From: Pseudomonas sp. B33.4
GTDB taxonomy: Bacteria; Pseudomonadota; Gammaproteobacteria; Pseudomonadales; Pseudomonadaceae
Length of the DNA stretch: 64,000 bases
Direction of reading: 5' to 3'
NCBI RefSeq assembly: GCF_034555375.1
Contig: NZ_CP140706.1
Span: 3,773,001-3,837,000, forward strand
Under the pieces are notes generated by a model. That model ran no database searches and had not been told where the DNA came from. It saw only the letters and a list, made by a program, of their open reading frames with translations. Positions 25,385-36,563 of the stretch are shown here, piece after piece. Each line of letters begins with the position of its first letter. Position 1 is the first letter of the stretch. The position numbers were made by a program, and so were the translations under genes.

Positions 25385-26155
25385 CTATCCCGTTGCCTGC
25401 CGATACTCGCGCGGAGTGAACCCGGTCGACGCCTTGAACTGGCGGGTGAAGGCGCTGTGATCGGTGTAGCCGCATTGCAGCGCCACGTCGGTAATCGGCA
25501 GGTCGGTATGCAGCAATCGGTGCGCGTGTTCGAGGCGCACTTTCTGGATCATCTGCCGTGGCGTCAGGTGGAACACTCGTTTGCAGTAGCGCTCCAGTTG
25601 CGCGACTGAAATGCCGGCGATTCGGGTCAGTTCACTGAGGGTGACCCGACGATTGAAATGCGCGCGAATATGCTCATCGACAGCCGCCAGCCGCTCGAAT
25701 GCCGGATGGGTTTCGCTGGCCGATTGCAGGTCCACGGAAATCCCCGCCAGACCAATGATCACCCCGTCACGGTTGTACAGCGGCTGCTTGTGCGTGAGGC
25801 ACCAGCCCGGTTCGCGACTGCCGTACAGATGCAGTTCAAGCTGATCTTCCAGCACAAACCCTTCCTCCAGCACCTTGCGATCCTGCTCGGTGTAGCCCGG
25901 CCCGAGTTGCGCCGGGAACACCTGTGCACTGGTTTTGCCAAGTAACGGGCGCAAATCCTTCAAGCCACAGCGTTGCACCAGCGTGCGATTGGCGAGTACA
26001 TAACGGGCTTGCACATCCTTGATGAAAATAGCCGCATTGGGGATCACATCGAGCATCGGCAACAGCAGCGCCGCGCCCGCCAACAGCTCCTCAAGTGTCT
26101 GCGGGCGATGCCCATCAATACCTTGAGTCAGGATCGAAAACGCCTGCTGCATCAA
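25385..26155 (-). CDS. AraC-family regulator with PAS domain, probable hydroxyproline regulator
   Basis: A 256-residue protein: an N-terminal PAS domain (LDVIPNAAIFIKDVQARYVLAN, ending ISVDLQ) and a C-terminal AraC double HTH (VTLSELTRIAGISVAQLERYC; LPITDVALQCGYTDHSAFTRQF). It is divergent from the permease that opens the hydroxyproline cluster, which fits a substrate-responsive activator of that cluster. The 228-base intergenic region between them should hold both promoters. Confidence 0.88.
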   Translation of the reverse strand: MMQQAFSILTQGIDGHRPQTLEELLAGAALLLPMLDVIPNAAIFIKDVQARYVLANRTLVQRCGLKDLRPLLGKTSAQVFPAQLGPGYTEQDRKVLEEGFVLEDQLELHLYGSREPGWCLTHKQPLYNRDGVIIGLAGISVDLQSASETHPAFERLAAVDEHIRAHFNRRVTLSELTRIAGISVAQLERYCKRVFHLTPRQMIQKVRLEHAHRLLHTDLPITDVALQCGYTDHSAFTRQFKASTGFTPREYRQATG

Positions 26156-26383
26156 ACAATCCCCTCGTAACGTGGATGGACAAAGCGCCTGCCATGCGGC
26201 CTTCGCGTGCAGATTGCAGCATCGTTCAAGAAGTGTCGAGGGCCACGTTTCGTCTACGCAACTGTGCTGATTTCGTCATTGATCCTGTGACAAAACATCA
26301 ATCGCCCCACCGTTGATAAGTTCAAAGTCTGGCCGTCCCAGTGACACAACTGCCTATCCAATAACTCACAAGAAGGCGATGCC

Positions 26384-28009
26384 ATGTCAGGCCAAGGCAA
26401 GTTCAAAAAACAGCTTTCACTGATCGACCTCACTTTTATCGGGCTCGGTGCGATCTTCGGTTCCGGTTGGCTGTTCGCGGCCAGCCATGTGTCCGCCATC
26501 GCCGGGCCGGCGGGGATTTTCTCCTGGTTGCTGGGCGGGTTCGCCGTATTGTTGCTGGGTATCGTTTATTGCGAACTGGGCGCGGCATTACCGCGTGCCG
26601 GCGGCGTCGTGCGTTACCCGGTTTACTCCCACGGGCCGCTGCTTGGCTACTTGATGGGCTTCATCACCCTGATTGCGTTTTCCAGCCTGGTGGCGATCGA
26701 AGTGGTTGCTTCACGCCAATACGCGGCCGCATGGTTTCCCGAGCTGACCAAGGCTGGCAGCGGCGACCCGACGATTCTCGGCTGGATGGTGCAGTTCGGG
26801 CTGCTGTGCGTGTTTTTCCTGCTCAACTACCGCAGCGTGAAAACCTTCGCCAAGGCCAATAATCTGGTCAGCGTGTTCAAGTTCATCGTGCCGTTACTGG
26901 TCATCGGCGTGCTGTTCACCTTCTTCAAACCGGCCAACTTCCACGTGCAAGGATTCGCCCCGTTCGGTTTGTCCGGTATCGAAATGGCGGTGTCGGCGGG
27001 TGGCGTTATTTTCGCTTATCTGGGGCTGACGCCGATCATCTCGGTGGCCAGTGAAGTGAAGAATCCGCAGCGCACTATTCCCATCGCGTTGATCCTCTCG
27101 GTGCTGCTGTCGACGCTGATTTATGTGCTGCTGCAAATGGCCTTTCTCGGCAGCATCCCGACCGAAATGCTCGCCAATGGCTGGGCTGGAATCAGCAAAG
27201 AGTTTTCCCTGCCGTACCGCGACATCGCACTGGCACTGGGCGTGGGCTGGCTGGCGTATCTGGTGGTAGCCGACGCGGTGATCTCGCCGAGCGGCTGCGG
27301 CAACATCTACATGAACGCGACCCCGCGAGTGATCTACGGCTGGGCGCAGACCGGCACCTTCTTCAAGGTCTTCACCCATATCGATGAGAAGTCCGGCATC
27401 CCGCGCCCGGCGCTGTGGCTGACCTTCGCCCTGTCGGTGTTCTGGACCTTGCCGTTCCCGTCATGGGAAGCGCTGATCAACGTGGTCTCCGCCGCGCTGG
27501 TGTTGAGCTACGCCGTGGCGCCCGTGTCCGTGGCCGCGCTGCGCCGCAACGCGCCGAATATGCCTCGGCCGTTCCGGGTCAAGTGCATGGGTCTGCTCGG
27601 GCCGGTGTCGTTCATCATCGCCGCGCTGATCGTCTACTGGTCGGGCTGGAACACCGTGTCGTGGCTGCTCGGCCTGCAAATCCTGATGTTCGTGGTCTAC
27701 CTGCTCTGCGGTCGTTTTGTGCCGACCGTCCACCTCAATCTGGCGCGTCAGGTGCGCTCCTCGGCGTGGCTGATCGCCTTCTACGCGGTGACCATCGTGT
27801 TGTCGAAACTCGGCACCTTCGGCGGTCTCGGCATCCTCGCCCATCCGTACGACACCCTCGTGGTCGCTGCCTGTGCCACTGGCATTTACTACTGGGGCGC
27901 GGCGACCGGCGTACCGGCGCACCTGCTGCGTCTGGAAGAGGACGACGAAGAAAGCGAAGTCGCCGCCCCGGCTTTGACCGTGTCTGCGCGCCCTGCCGGC
28001 GCCTACTGA
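26384..28009 (+). CDS. APC-family permease of the hydroxyproline cluster
   Basis: A 541-residue inner-membrane protein with about 12-14 hydrophobic segments and the APC entry [20 protein letters not shown]. It is larger than most APC permeases. It heads the cluster of catabolic genes and is divergent from the AraC-PAS regulator, so uptake of 4-hydroxyproline or proline betaine-like compounds is likely. AGAAGG lies upstream of the ATG. Confidence 0.88.
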   Translation: MSGQGKFKKQLSLIDLTFIGLGAIFGSGWLFAASHVSAIAGPAGIFSWLLGGFAVLLLGIVYCELGAALPRAGGVVRYPVYSHGPLLGYLMGFITLIAFSSLVAIEVVASRQYAAAWFPELTKAGSGDPTILGWMVQFGLLCVFFLLNYRSVKTFAKANNLVSVFKFIVPLLVIGVLFTFFKPANFHVQGFAPFGLSGIEMAVSAGGVIFAYLGLTPIISVASEVKNPQRTIPIALILSVLLSTLIYVLLQMAFLGSIPTEMLANGWAGISKEFSLPYRDIALALGVGWLAYLVVADAVISPSGCGNIYMNATPRVIYGWAQTGTFFKVFTHIDEKSGIPRPALWLTFALSVFWTLPFPSWEALINVVSAALVLSYAVAPVSVAALRRNAPNMPRPFRVKCMGLLGPVSFIIAALIVYWSGWNTVSWLLGLQILMFVVYLLCGRFVPTVHLNLARQVRSSAWLIAFYAVTIVLSKLGTFGGLGILAHPYDTLVVAACATGIYYWGAATGVPAHLLRLEEDDEESEVAAPALTVSARPAGAY

Positions 28010-28031
28010 AATCATCCAACGGGATCTATTC

Positions 28032-28958
28032 ATGAAACAACTACACGTCATTGATTCCCACACCGGCGGTGAACCCACGCGTCTGGTGATGACAGGCTTC
28101 CCCGATCTGCCCGGCAGCACCATCGCCGAAAAACGTGACGCCTTGCGCACTCAGCATGATCAATGGCGCCGCGCCTGCCTGCTGGAGCCGCGCGGCAACG
28201 ATGTGCTGGTCGGCGCGTTGTATTGCGCGCCGGTCTCGCCGGACGCGACTTGCGGAGTGATTTTCTTCAACAACGCCGGTTATCTCGGTATGTGCGGCCA
28301 CGGCACGATTGGCCTGATCAATTCGTTGCAGTACTTGAAAAAAATTCAGCCGGGCATCCACAAAATCGATACACCAGTCGGCCCGGTCAGCGCCACGTTG
28401 CATGACGACGGAACCGTCACCTTGGGCAACGTACCCGCCTATCGACATCGCAAACAGGTGCCGGTGGATGTGCCGGGATTCGGCCGCGTCTTCGGTGATA
28501 TCGCCTATGGCGGTAACTGGTTCTTCCTCGTTTCCGAGCACGGGCAAACGTTGACGATGGACAACGTCGAACACCTCACCGCGTACACCTGGGCCATGCT
28601 CAAGGCTCTCGAAGACCAAGGCATTTACGGCGAAGACGGCGCGGTGATCGACCACATCGAACTGTTTGCCGATGACGACGAAGCCGACAGCCGCAACTTC
28701 GTCATGTGCCCCGGCAAAGCCTACGACCGCTCACCGTGCGGCACCGGCACCAGCGCCAAACTCGCCTGCCTCGCCGCCGACGACAAGCTGCAACCCGGCG
28801 CCACCTGGGTGCAGGCGAGCATCACCGGCAGCCAGTTCGAAGGCCGCTTCGAATGGGACGGCGAACGAGTCCGCCCGTTCATCACCGGCCGCGCTTACAT
28901 GACCGCCGACAGCACCTTGCTGATCGACGAAGCAGACCCGTTTGCGTGGGGCATCTGA
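28032..28958 (+). CDS. lhpA: 4-Hydroxyproline 2-epimerase
   Basis: A 308-residue proline-racemase-family enzyme. Both catalytic Cys are present, in [10 protein letters not shown] (about residue 88) and [10 protein letters not shown] (about residue 236); the two-Cys pattern marks a racemase or epimerase rather than a trans-3-hydroxyproline dehydratase. It converts trans-4-hydroxy-L-proline to cis-4-hydroxy-D-proline, the first step of the pathway encoded by the following genes. It starts 22 bases after the permease. Confidence 0.93.
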   Translation: MKQLHVIDSHTGGEPTRLVMTGFPDLPGSTIAEKRDALRTQHDQWRRACLLEPRGNDVLVGALYCAPVSPDATCGVIFFNNAGYLGMCGHGTIGLINSLQYLKKIQPGIHKIDTPVGPVSATLHDDGTVTLGNVPAYRHRKQVPVDVPGFGRVFGDIAYGGNWFFLVSEHGQTLTMDNVEHLTAYTWAMLKALEDQGIYGEDGAVIDHIELFADDDEADSRNFVMCPGKAYDRSPCGTGTSAKLACLAADDKLQPGATWVQASITGSQFEGRFEWDGERVRPFITGRAYMTADSTLLIDEADPFAWGI

Positions 28959-29013
28959 GCCACCGCGCTGACTTTTCACCTCAAATTGAATGATGTGCCA
29001 AGGAGTTAAAACA

Positions 29014-29961
29014 ATGAGCGACAACATCTTCACCGGTTGCATGCCGGCCCTGATGACCCCGTGCACCGCCCAGCGCAAACCCGACTTCGATGCGCTGGTG
29101 GCCAAGGGTCGCGAGCTGATCGATATCGGCATGAGCGCCGTGGTCTATTGCGGCTCGATGGGCGACTGGCCGCTGCTGACCGAAGCCGAACGTCAGGAAG
29201 GCGTGGCGCGTCTGGTCGCTGCCGGGATACCAACCATTGTCGGAACCGGCGCAGTGAACTCTCGTGAAGCGGTTTCCCACGCGGCCCACGCGGCAAAAGT
29301 CGGCGCTCAGGGCCTGATGGTAATTCCCCGCGTGCTGTCCCGTGGCGCTTCGGTCACTGCGCAAAAGGCCTACTTTGCGGCAATTCTGCAAGCCGCGCCA
29401 AACCTGCCGGCGGTGATCTACAACAGCCCTTACTACGGCTTCGCCACCCGTGCCGATCTGTTCTTCGAACTGCGTCGCGAGTACCCGAACCTGATTGGCT
29501 TCAAGGAGTTTGGCGGTGGCGCAGACCTGCGCTACGCCGCCGAAAACATCACCTCCAAGGACGATGACGTGACCTTGATGGTCGGCGTCGACACCCAAGT
29601 GGTCCACGGTTTCGTCAACTGCAACGCCACCGGCGCGATCACCGGTATCGGCAACGCCCTGCCCCGCGAGGTGCTGCAACTGGTGGCGCTGAGCAAGCAG
29701 GCGGCCAAGGGTGATGCCAAGGCCCGTCGTCAGGCGCGGGAACTGGAATCGGCGCTGGCCGTGTTGTCGTCGTTCGATGAGGGCTGCGATCTGGTGCTGT
29801 ATTACAAGCACCTGATGGTGCTCAACGGCGACAAGGAATACACCCTGCACTTCAACGAAACCGATACGTTGAGCGATTCGCAGCGGCGTTATGCCGAGAA
29901 GCAGTATTCGCTGTTCCGTCACTGGTACGAGAACTGGTCGGCGGAACAGAGTTTCGCCTGA
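29014..29961 (+). CDS. lhpC: Pyrroline-4-hydroxy-2-carboxylate deaminase (DHDPS family)
   Basis: A 315-residue TIM-barrel protein of the dihydrodipicolinate synthase/N-acetylneuraminate lyase family, with GSMGDWPLLTEAER, VIYNSPYYGF (catalytic Tyr) and LIGFKEFGGG (Schiff-base Lys). In the Hyp pathway it converts the pyrroline product of D-Hyp oxidation into 2-oxoglutarate semialdehyde. The start at 29014 follows an AAGGAG site. Confidence 0.92.
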   Translation: MSDNIFTGCMPALMTPCTAQRKPDFDALVAKGRELIDIGMSAVVYCGSMGDWPLLTEAERQEGVARLVAAGIPTIVGTGAVNSREAVSHAAHAAKVGAQGLMVIPRVLSRGASVTAQKAYFAAILQAAPNLPAVIYNSPYYGFATRADLFFELRREYPNLIGFKEFGGGADLRYAAENITSKDDDVTLMVGVDTQVVHGFVNCNATGAITGIGNALPREVLQLVALSKQAAKGDAKARRQARELESALAVLSSFDEGCDLVLYYKHLMVLNGDKEYTLHFNETDTLSDSQRRYAEKQYSLFRHWYENWSAEQSFA

Positions 29962-30033
29962 CACCGCAAGCCTCACCTGCCGCGATGCGTTGTGCTGCGC
30001 GGCAGGCCTTTCCCTCTTTATCAGGAAGACACC

Positions 30034-31626
30034 ATGACTCTGACGGGCCACATGCTGATCGGACAGCACACGGTTGCTGGCCATCGCGCCGCCATTCGCG
30101 GGATCAATCCGGCTACCAATGAAACGCTGGAGCCCGCGTATGCCGGTGGATCGGCCGAGCATGTCGAACAGGCCTGTGCGCTGGCCTGGGCAGCGTTCGA
30201 TGTTTATCGCGAGACGGCGCTGAATGTTCGCGCTGAATTTCTCGAAAGCATTGCCATGGAAATCGAAGCCGTCGGCGATGAACTGATCGACCGCGCCCAC
30301 GCCGAAACCGGCCTGCCGCGCGCGCGCCTGCTAGGTGAACGCGGGCGCACTTGCCAACAATTAAGAATGTTCGCCCGCACGGTCCGCGCCGGTGAGTGGC
30401 TGGATGTGCGCGTCGATAGCGCACAACCGCAACGCCAGCCTTTGCCACGCGCGGATCTGCGTCAGCGTCAGATCGCGCTGGGGCCGGTCGCGGTGTTTGG
30501 TGCGAGCAATTTTCCGCTGGCATTTTCCGTGGCGGGCGGTGACACCGCGTCAGCATTGGCCGCCGGTTGCCCGGTGATCGTCAAGGCGCACAGCGCGCAT
30601 CCCGGCACCAGCGAACTGATCGGTCGCGCAGTTGCTCGGGCGGTAAAAAACTCTGGCTTGCCGGAAGGCGTGTTCTCGTTGCTGTACGGTTCCGGCCGCG
30701 AAGTGGGCATCGCACTGGTCACAGATCCACGGATCAAAGCGGTGGGTTTCACCGGTTCGCGCAGCGGTGGCCTGGCGCTGATTCAAGCGGCGCAGGCCAG
30801 ACCCGAACCGATTCCGGTGTACGCGGAAATGAGTTCGATCAACCCGGTGCTGCTGTTTCCGGCGGCGCTGGACAATCGCACGCAAGCGTTGGCTGAAGGG
30901 TTTGTGGCCTCGCTGACACTCGGCGCGGGCCAGTTCTGCACCAATCCGGGCTTGGTGATCGCCTTGAAAGGACCGGCGCTGGACAGGTTTATTGCCGCCA
31001 TCAGCGAGATCATTCAACGCAGTCCGGCGCAGACGATGCTGACACCGGGCATTTTCAGCGCTTACCAATCTGCCGTGAATGCACTGGCTGAGAATGCCGC
31101 AGCGCACTTCAGCGGTGTGGGTCAGAACGGCAGCGGCCCGAACCAATGTCAGGCGCACCTGTTCGTCACAGATGCTGCCGACTTTCTTACCGATCACAAG
31201 CTGCAAGCCGAAGCGTTCGGCGCGGCTGCGCTGATCGTGCAATGCAGCAGTGAAGCTGAAATCCGCCAGCTCTGCGAACACCTGGAAGGCCAGTTGACCG
31301 CCACGTTGCACCTGGATGACCAAGACCTTGAACAGGCGCGCGCATTGCTGCCAACCCTGGAACGCAAGGCCGGCCGCCTGCTGGTCAACGGTTGGCCAAC
31401 CGGGGTCGAGGTGTGTGACGCGATGGTGCATGGCGGGCCTTTCCCGGCCACCTCCGATGCCCGCGCAACATCAGTCGGTACAGCGGCGATCCTGCGTTTC
31501 CTGCGACCGGTCTGCTATCAGGATTTCCCCGACAGCTTGCTGCCTGTCGCACTGAAACAGGCTAATCCGCTGCAATTGCGGCGTCTGCTCAATGGGCAAA
31601 GGGAAGCGCAGCGCTATGGCGAGTAA
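30034..31626 (+). CDS. lhpG: 2-Oxoglutarate semialdehyde (2,5-dioxovalerate) dehydrogenase
   Basis: A 530-residue aldehyde dehydrogenase with [20 protein letters not shown], the catalytic Glu region [12 protein letters not shown], and the catalytic Cys in [12 protein letters not shown]. This subfamily oxidises 2-oxoglutarate semialdehyde to 2-oxoglutarate with NAD(P), closing the hydroxyproline pathway. I chose the ATG at 30034 (AGGAAG upstream). Its end overlaps the next gene by 11 bases. Confidence 0.92.
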   Translation: MTLTGHMLIGQHTVAGHRAAIRGINPATNETLEPAYAGGSAEHVEQACALAWAAFDVYRETALNVRAEFLESIAMEIEAVGDELIDRAHAETGLPRARLLGERGRTCQQLRMFARTVRAGEWLDVRVDSAQPQRQPLPRADLRQRQIALGPVAVFGASNFPLAFSVAGGDTASALAAGCPVIVKAHSAHPGTSELIGRAVARAVKNSGLPEGVFSLLYGSGREVGIALVTDPRIKAVGFTGSRSGGLALIQAAQARPEPIPVYAEMSSINPVLLFPAALDNRTQALAEGFVASLTLGAGQFCTNPGLVIALKGPALDRFIAAISEIIQRSPAQTMLTPGIFSAYQSAVNALAENAAAHFSGVGQNGSGPNQCQAHLFVTDAADFLTDHKLQAEAFGAAALIVQCSSEAEIRQLCEHLEGQLTATLHLDDQDLEQARALLPTLERKAGRLLVNGWPTGVEVCDAMVHGGPFPATSDARATSVGTAAILRFLRPVCYQDFPDSLLPVALKQANPLQLRRLLNGQREAQRYGE

Positions 31627-32881
31627 CGTCTCCCACGACATCGCTGTGGTCGGGGCCGGCATCATCGGCGTCGCCTGTGCATTGCGTCTGGCTCGTCAGG
31701 GCTTGCGCGTGGTGGTGATCGATCAGCAGCCACCCGGCCACGGCGCCTCGTTTGGCAATGCTGGCCATCTGGCGACCGAACAGGTGTTTCCGATTGCCGA
31801 CGCGTCCATCCTCAAGCGCCTGCCCGCCATGTTGATGGACCCGATGGGGCCGTTGCGGCTGGACTGGAAGTACCTGCCGCGCGCCTTGCCATGGTTCACC
31901 CGCCTGCTGCTGAATCTGCGCCCGGCGCCGTTTCAGAACACCGTGGCAGGCTTGCGTGCCCTGAATGAAAGCAGCCTTGAGGCTTGGCAGCGCTTGCTCG
32001 CCGACATCCAGCGACCGGACCTGCTGAAGGTCGATGGTTCGTTACTGGTGTTCGAACGTCCCGAATCGCGTCAGGCAATCCAGGCATTACAGGCTCGCCT
32101 GCATCAGCAGCAGGTGCCGGTCGACTACTGGCAAGCCAACGGCATACGCGACACCGCGCCGCAACTCAGCGAACAGATTCAGGGCGGTTTGTTCTTCCCA
32201 CGCACCGGGCATTTCATCGATCCGTATCGCGTGGTGTGTGAACTGGTCGAAGCGGCCAAAGCCAGTGGTGTGAGTTTTGTCCAGCAACAGGTTCAGGGCG
32301 GCTACGTGCAGGAACACGGCGTTTCGCTGATCACCGGCAATGACGGTCTGACTGCCAGCCGCGTGCTCATCGCCTGCGGTGCGCACTCAGCGAAACTCAC
32401 CGCCGCCCTCACTGGCAAAAAAGTACCGCTGGACACCGAGCGCGGATACCACCTGATGCTGCCTCAGGAACACGATCGCTTGCCCTTCCCCGTCACCTCG
32501 CTGGAACGCAAGTTCATCATGACGCCGATGACCGAAGGGCTGCGTCTGGCCGGCACTGTCGAGTTCGCCGGACTGGAAAAATCGCCGAGCATGGAACGCG
32601 CGTGGCAGTTGCATCGGTTGAGTCAGGGCTTGTTTCGCAAGGATCTGAGTGCTGAAGCGGCGACGCCGTGGATGGGTTTTCGTCCGTCGTTGCCGGATTC
32701 GTTGCCGGTGATTGATCAGGTGTGTGAGGGCAAGGTGTTGCTTGCGTTCGGGCATCAGCATCTGGGGCTGACGCAGGCGGCGGTGACGGCGGAGATGGTG
32801 GTGCGGATGGCCGGCGCAGGCACAATCCCGGCATTTGCTTTGCCGAAAACCGACTCCTACAGACTGACGCGTTTCTGGTGA
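31616..32881 (+). CDS. lhpB: D-hydroxyproline dehydrogenase (DadA-like FAD enzyme)
   Basis: A 421-residue FAD-dependent amine oxidoreductase with the dinucleotide motif [18 protein letters not shown] and a DadA-like C-terminus ([20 protein letters not shown]). It should oxidise cis-4-hydroxy-D-proline to the pyrroline that LhpC deaminates, passing electrons to the respiratory chain. A single-gene form is present rather than a multi-subunit one. The start at 31616 overlaps lhpG. Confidence 0.9.
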   Translation: MASNVSHDIAVVGAGIIGVACALRLARQGLRVVVIDQQPPGHGASFGNAGHLATEQVFPIADASILKRLPAMLMDPMGPLRLDWKYLPRALPWFTRLLLNLRPAPFQNTVAGLRALNESSLEAWQRLLADIQRPDLLKVDGSLLVFERPESRQAIQALQARLHQQQVPVDYWQANGIRDTAPQLSEQIQGGLFFPRTGHFIDPYRVVCELVEAAKASGVSFVQQQVQGGYVQEHGVSLITGNDGLTASRVLIACGAHSAKLTAALTGKKVPLDTERGYHLMLPQEHDRLPFPVTSLERKFIMTPMTEGLRLAGTVEFAGLEKSPSMERAWQLHRLSQGLFRKDLSAEAATPWMGFRPSLPDSLPVIDQVCEGKVLLAFGHQHLGLTQAAVTAEMVVRMAGAGTIPAFALPKTDSYRLTRFW

Positions 32882-33048
32882 CCACTGACCAGCAAGAACG
32901 GTGAGCGGGCGTAAGGGAACCGCCACCGTTTTTTCTGACGATCACAAACGCCTCATAGGAATAGGCAATGCTCAAAGATAAACCGGCATAGGTGCGCCGT
33001 TTGTTGATCGCTACCATGGCCTCAGACCTGACCCACTGGGAGTTCGAC

Positions 33049-33882
33049 ATGACTCACACTAAAACCCTGTTCATCACCGGCGTCAGCAGCGGTTTCGGCC
33101 ATGCGCTGGCCACAGAGGCGTTTGCCGCAGGCCACCGTGTCATCGGCACGGTGCGCAGTGAAACTGATCTGCAAAAGTTCCAGGCACTGTCCCCGGACAA
33201 CGCTTGCGGCGTGCTGCTGGATGTCACTGATTTCGAGCGGATCGACAGTGTCATTGCGCAAGTCGAAGCCACACACGGCCCCATCGACGTGCTGGTCAAT
33301 AACGCCGGTTATGGCCACGAAGGCGTCTTCGAAGAATCGCCCTTGCAGGAGATGCGCCGTCAGTTCGACGTCAACGTGTTCGGTGCGGTGGCGATGATCA
33401 AAGCCTGTTTGCCGTTCTTCCGCGAGCGCCGCGCGGGGCATATCCTCAACATCACCTCCATGGGCGGCACCATCACGATGCCGGGCATCGCCTATTACTG
33501 CGGCAGTAAATTTGCCCTCGAAGGGATCTCCGATACCCTGAGCAAGGAGCTGCGGCCATTCAACATATTCGTCACTGCCGTGGCGCCGGGCTCGTTCCGT
33601 ACCGATTGGGCGGGCCGTTCGATGCAACGCACCGAGCGCAGCATTGCCGACTACGACGCCAGTTTCGACCCAATCCGCCAAGCCCGGGAAGCAAAAAGCG
33701 GCAAGCAGCTCGGCGACCCGCAGAAGGCTGCGCAAGCGATGCTGCAGATTATCGACTGTGCCGAGCCTCCCGCCCATTTGCTCCTCGGCAGTGATGCGTT
33801 GGGGCTGGTGCGTGACCGCCTGCAACAGGCGCTCGACGAGATTGATAAATGGCAAGCGCTGAGCTGCTCCACCGATCACTGA
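33049..33882 (+). CDS. Short-chain dehydrogenase/reductase
   Basis: A 277-residue SDR: TGVSSGFGHALATEAFAAG (NADP-type cofactor motif), NNAGYGHEG, and the catalytic YCGSK. It resembles the 17-beta-HSD-like oxidoreductases with unknown substrate. The ATG at 33049 gives the standard N-terminus. An AraC-type regulator gene starts 11 bases after its stop, so the pair is probably co-transcribed. Confidence 0.88.
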   Translation: MTHTKTLFITGVSSGFGHALATEAFAAGHRVIGTVRSETDLQKFQALSPDNACGVLLDVTDFERIDSVIAQVEATHGPIDVLVNNAGYGHEGVFEESPLQEMRRQFDVNVFGAVAMIKACLPFFRERRAGHILNITSMGGTITMPGIAYYCGSKFALEGISDTLSKELRPFNIFVTAVAPGSFRTDWAGRSMQRTERSIADYDASFDPIRQAREAKSGKQLGDPQKAAQAMLQIIDCAEPPAHLLLGSDALGLVRDRLQQALDEIDKWQALSCSTDH

Positions 33883-33893
33883 GAGAGAAGGCA

Positions 33894-34832
33894 ATGATGC
33901 AGGCCGATGGCAGCACCGCGCGCATGGTGCAACTGATGGAAGTTCTCGCGCCGGTCGAGGGCTACAACCTCAGCGCGCTCGATGACGTGCGCTTCCTGCG
34001 CTCGAATCGCCCACTGACCCGCACTCCGGTGTTGTACGACCCCGGCATTGTCATCCTCTGCCAGGGTCGCAAGCGCGGTTATCTGGGTGAGGACACCTAC
34101 GTCTATGACGCGCAGCATTATCTGGTGGTGTCCGTGCCCATCCCCTTCACCATGGAAACCGACGCCACGGCAGCCGAGCCGATGCTCGCGATTTACATGC
34201 AACTGGACTTTCAGTTGGCCAGCGAGTTGATGTTGCAAGTCGATGAAGTGCATGGCCTCAGCGATGCTGAGCCAAAAGGCATGTACGCCTCGCCGATGGA
34301 CGATGCGCTGCGCACCACGACCTTGCGTTTTCTCGAGGCAATGAGCGTCGCCGGTGAAGCGCAAATTCTCGGGCCGGCGCTGGTACGTGAGATCTATTAC
34401 CGCATTCTCACGGGCGAGCAAGGTGGTTCAATGCGTGCCGCGCTGCATCGGCGCGGGCATTTCGGCAAGGTGAGCCGGGCGATCCGCAAGATTCACAGCT
34501 GTTATCAGCAGCGCCTCGACGTCGAGCAACTGGCCCACGAAGCGAGCATGAGCGTGCCGAGTTTTCACCTGCACTTTCGCAGTGTGACCGACACCTCGCC
34601 GATGCAGTACCTGAAGTCGACACGCCTGCATCAGGCGCGGCTGCTGATGCTGCGCCAGGCCATGAGCGCATCGGCGGCAGCGTTCGACGTCGGTTATGAA
34701 AGCGCCTCGCAATTCAGTCGCGAGTTCAAACGGTTTTTCGGCCGGACGCCGCAGGCGGAAATTGAATGGATGAAGGCGACGTACTCATTGCCGCCGCCGA
34801 CAACGCCTTCCGAGTTCGTTTCGTCGCACTAG
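33894..34832 (+). CDS. AraC-family regulator (AraC_N type)
   Basis: A 312-residue protein with the N-terminal AraC_N region (TPVLYDPGIVILCQGRKRGYL) and a C-terminal double HTH (LDVEQLAHEASMSVPSFHLHF; AMSASAAAFDVGYESASQFSREF). It follows the SDR gene after 11 bases; in many pseudomonads this regulator type controls the neighbouring SDR or aldehyde reductase. A GAGAAGG site precedes the ATG pair at 33894. Confidence 0.88.
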   Translation: MMQADGSTARMVQLMEVLAPVEGYNLSALDDVRFLRSNRPLTRTPVLYDPGIVILCQGRKRGYLGEDTYVYDAQHYLVVSVPIPFTMETDATAAEPMLAIYMQLDFQLASELMLQVDEVHGLSDAEPKGMYASPMDDALRTTTLRFLEAMSVAGEAQILGPALVREIYYRILTGEQGGSMRAALHRRGHFGKVSRAIRKIHSCYQQRLDVEQLAHEASMSVPSFHLHFRSVTDTSPMQYLKSTRLHQARLLMLRQAMSASAAAFDVGYESASQFSREFKRFFGRTPQAEIEWMKATYSLPPPTTPSEFVSSH

Positions 34833-34837
34833 ACCGG

Positions 34838-35050
34838 TCATTTCGCGGGATGAAGCGCCGCGCCGTGGTGCATCGCCAGATGCCCGGTCTTGTCACTTTT
34901 GACTTCGTACTGCGGCTCGTCCTTGGAAGCAGGCCGATGGCGGCCCATGAACTCGACATCCCGGGTGTGCACCTTGACCACCTTGCCGTGAATCTCGCCA
35001 GCCTCGCTGTTCCAGTGAACCGCGTCGCCGACCTTGAATGACGTGCTCAT
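34838..35050 (-). CDS. HVA1/DUF2945-type small protein
   Basis: A 70-residue protein starting MSTSFKVGDAVHWNSEAGEI and containing GKVVKVHTRDVEF, as in the Tudor-like HVA1 family. Its biochemical role is unknown. It is convergent with the AraC gene (5-base gap). Confidence 0.85.
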   Translation of the reverse strand: MSTSFKVGDAVHWNSEAGEIHGKVVKVHTRDVEFMGRHRPASKDEPQYEVKSDKTGHLAMHHGAALHPAK

Positions 35051-35079
35051 GACCGCTCCCCCACACTTGTTCAATCCGG

Positions 35080-35280
35080 TCATTGCGACTCAGGATGCTC
35101 GCTCGACACCGAGTTGTTGGCCGCCACATCCGTCATGTCTTCATCGACCGGCGACTCTTCATCGGCGGGCAATGGGACCTCGGGCGGGTTGCGTTTCGGG
35201 TCATGCCCCGTCTCATTGTCCGTCGTCCGTGTCACGTCTTGCTGTGACCGGTTGCCCGGTGCATTTTCATCGATGTCCAT
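35080..35280 (-). CDS. Small acidic hypothetical protein
   Basis: A 66-residue hydrophilic protein, rich in Asp, Glu, Asn and Pro, without hydrophobic core; probably disordered. A GGAG site precedes the ATG at 35280. It is 29 bases upstream of the HVA1-like gene and probably in the same transcript, which in pseudomonads often carries stress-related small proteins; this link is only inference. Confidence 0.6.
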   Translation of the reverse strand: MDIDENAPGNRSQQDVTRTTDNETGHDPKRNPPEVPLPADEESPVDEDMTDVAANNSVSSEHPESQ

Positions 35281-35379
35281 GCTTGTTTCTCCGTTCTTGT
35301 ACGCGGGATATCCGCGCTTAAACGTGAGAGGCAACGGCACAGCGCAAGTGCCGGGCACTGGACGAACGGTGCTCCAACG

Positions 35380-35408
35380 AAAAAAGCCTGCCGTTCAGGG
35401 CAGGCTTT
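35380..35408 (-). terminator. Terminator after gal
   Basis: AAAGCCTGCC and GGCAGGCTTT form a 10-bp stem with a six-base loop; on the minus strand a T run follows. It lies 40 bases after the gal stop. Confidence 0.85.
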
Positions 35409-35448
35409 CGCTTGGCGATTAAAATAATCGTGCCGGGCCAGCCGGACG

Positions 35449-36375
35449 CTAATCGTAAAACGCCTCAACCAACACCCGACTGCCGACAAAAAAACTGTCC
35501 GCCACCAAGCGCAACGGTTGCACGTCGACGTCGCTGGTTTTGTCGCCGATCAACTGCTGGAAATGCTGATACACCGCCGCGTACTCGCCCTCCTCCGACA
35601 CGGCCTGGCGCACACCGTCGATGCTTAACAATGCGCCGCCGTTATCCAGTCGCAAAACCCCTTCAGCGCAACGCACCTCGATGCTCCACAGCTCATCATG
35701 GCCATGGTCAAAATCAAACTCCGCGCGCACATCGAGGCGGCGCGCATCAGCCATTTTGATCGACGCAGCCATCGGTGACTGGCAGTTGCTCGGTACGCGC
35801 AGTTCGGCCGATTCGACAAACAGCGGCAGCGCCAGTAAATGAGTGACGATCGACAAGGCATTGATGCCCGGATCGAATACGCCGAGGCCACCGGGTTGCC
35901 AGATCCACGTTTGGCCGGGGTGCCATTTGCGTACATCTTCTTTCCAGTCGATCTGCACGCTTTGCAAAGTGCGCGAGGCGAGCCAGTCGCGAGCGGCTTC
36001 GATACCGGGCGCGTAGCGTGAATGCCAGGCAAACAAAGCGCTGACGCCCTGCTCTGCGGCCTGATCGACCAAGGCCAATGCCTCACCCAACGTGGCACAC
36101 GGCGGCTTTTCCACCAGCACATGTTTGCCGGCGGCCAACGCCTGCTGCACCAGCGCAAAGCGTCCTTGCGGCGGCGTGCAGAAGGCAATCGCATCCACCG
36201 GCGGGCCGTTTTCCAGCAACTCACTCAACGATTGGAAGTTTTCCACGCCAGCACAAGGCTTGCCTTGGGTGGCGACGGAGACCAGGCGGAATGCGCGATT
36301 GGCGAGGATTGCCGGGACGTGTTGATCCTGGGCAATCTTGCCGTAGCCCACCAGACCGAGACGGATTGGTTGCAT
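35449..36375 (-). CDS. gal: D-galactose 1-dehydrogenase (Gfo/Idh/MocA family)
   Basis: A 308-residue Gfo/Idh/MocA protein with the Rossmann motif GLVGYGKIA and the conserved VLVEKPPCA. The sequence agrees closely with what I remember of the P. fluorescens galactose dehydrogenase, including TQGKPC, VDAIAFCTPPQGRF and KTSDVDVQPLRLVADSFF. It oxidises beta-D-galactose to galactonolactone with NAD, the first step of a De Ley-Doudoroff-type route. AGGAG lies upstream of the ATG at 36375. No other galactose genes are near. Confidence 0.92.
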   Translation of the reverse strand: MQPIRLGLVGYGKIAQDQHVPAILANRAFRLVSVATQGKPCAGVENFQSLSELLENGPPVDAIAFCTPPQGRFALVQQALAAGKHVLVEKPPCATLGEALALVDQAAEQGVSALFAWHSRYAPGIEAARDWLASRTLQSVQIDWKEDVRKWHPGQTWIWQPGGLGVFDPGINALSIVTHLLALPLFVESAELRVPSNCQSPMAASIKMADARRLDVRAEFDFDHGHDELWSIEVRCAEGVLRLDNGGALLSIDGVRQAVSEEGEYAAVYQHFQQLIGDKTSDVDVQPLRLVADSFFVGSRVLVEAFYD

Positions 36376-36563
36376 CAATGACTCCTGTTTTGATTTTGTT
36401 GTCGTCAGTGAACCGGGAGATTACCTGCAAACGCCACGAGCGTCTGTCCGCGCAATGTCACAACGACGCACAGAATCAGGCAAGGATTGCACAGGAATGC
36501 ACTAGTGCCCGCAGCGCTGAAAAAGAAACAATGCCTTACGACAAACCGATCGAGGATGTTCCC

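Noticed and set aside
28981..30300. A 439-codon minus-strand frame over lhpC and lhpG
   Set aside because: Antisense shadow of well-recognised enzymes; no protein family features.
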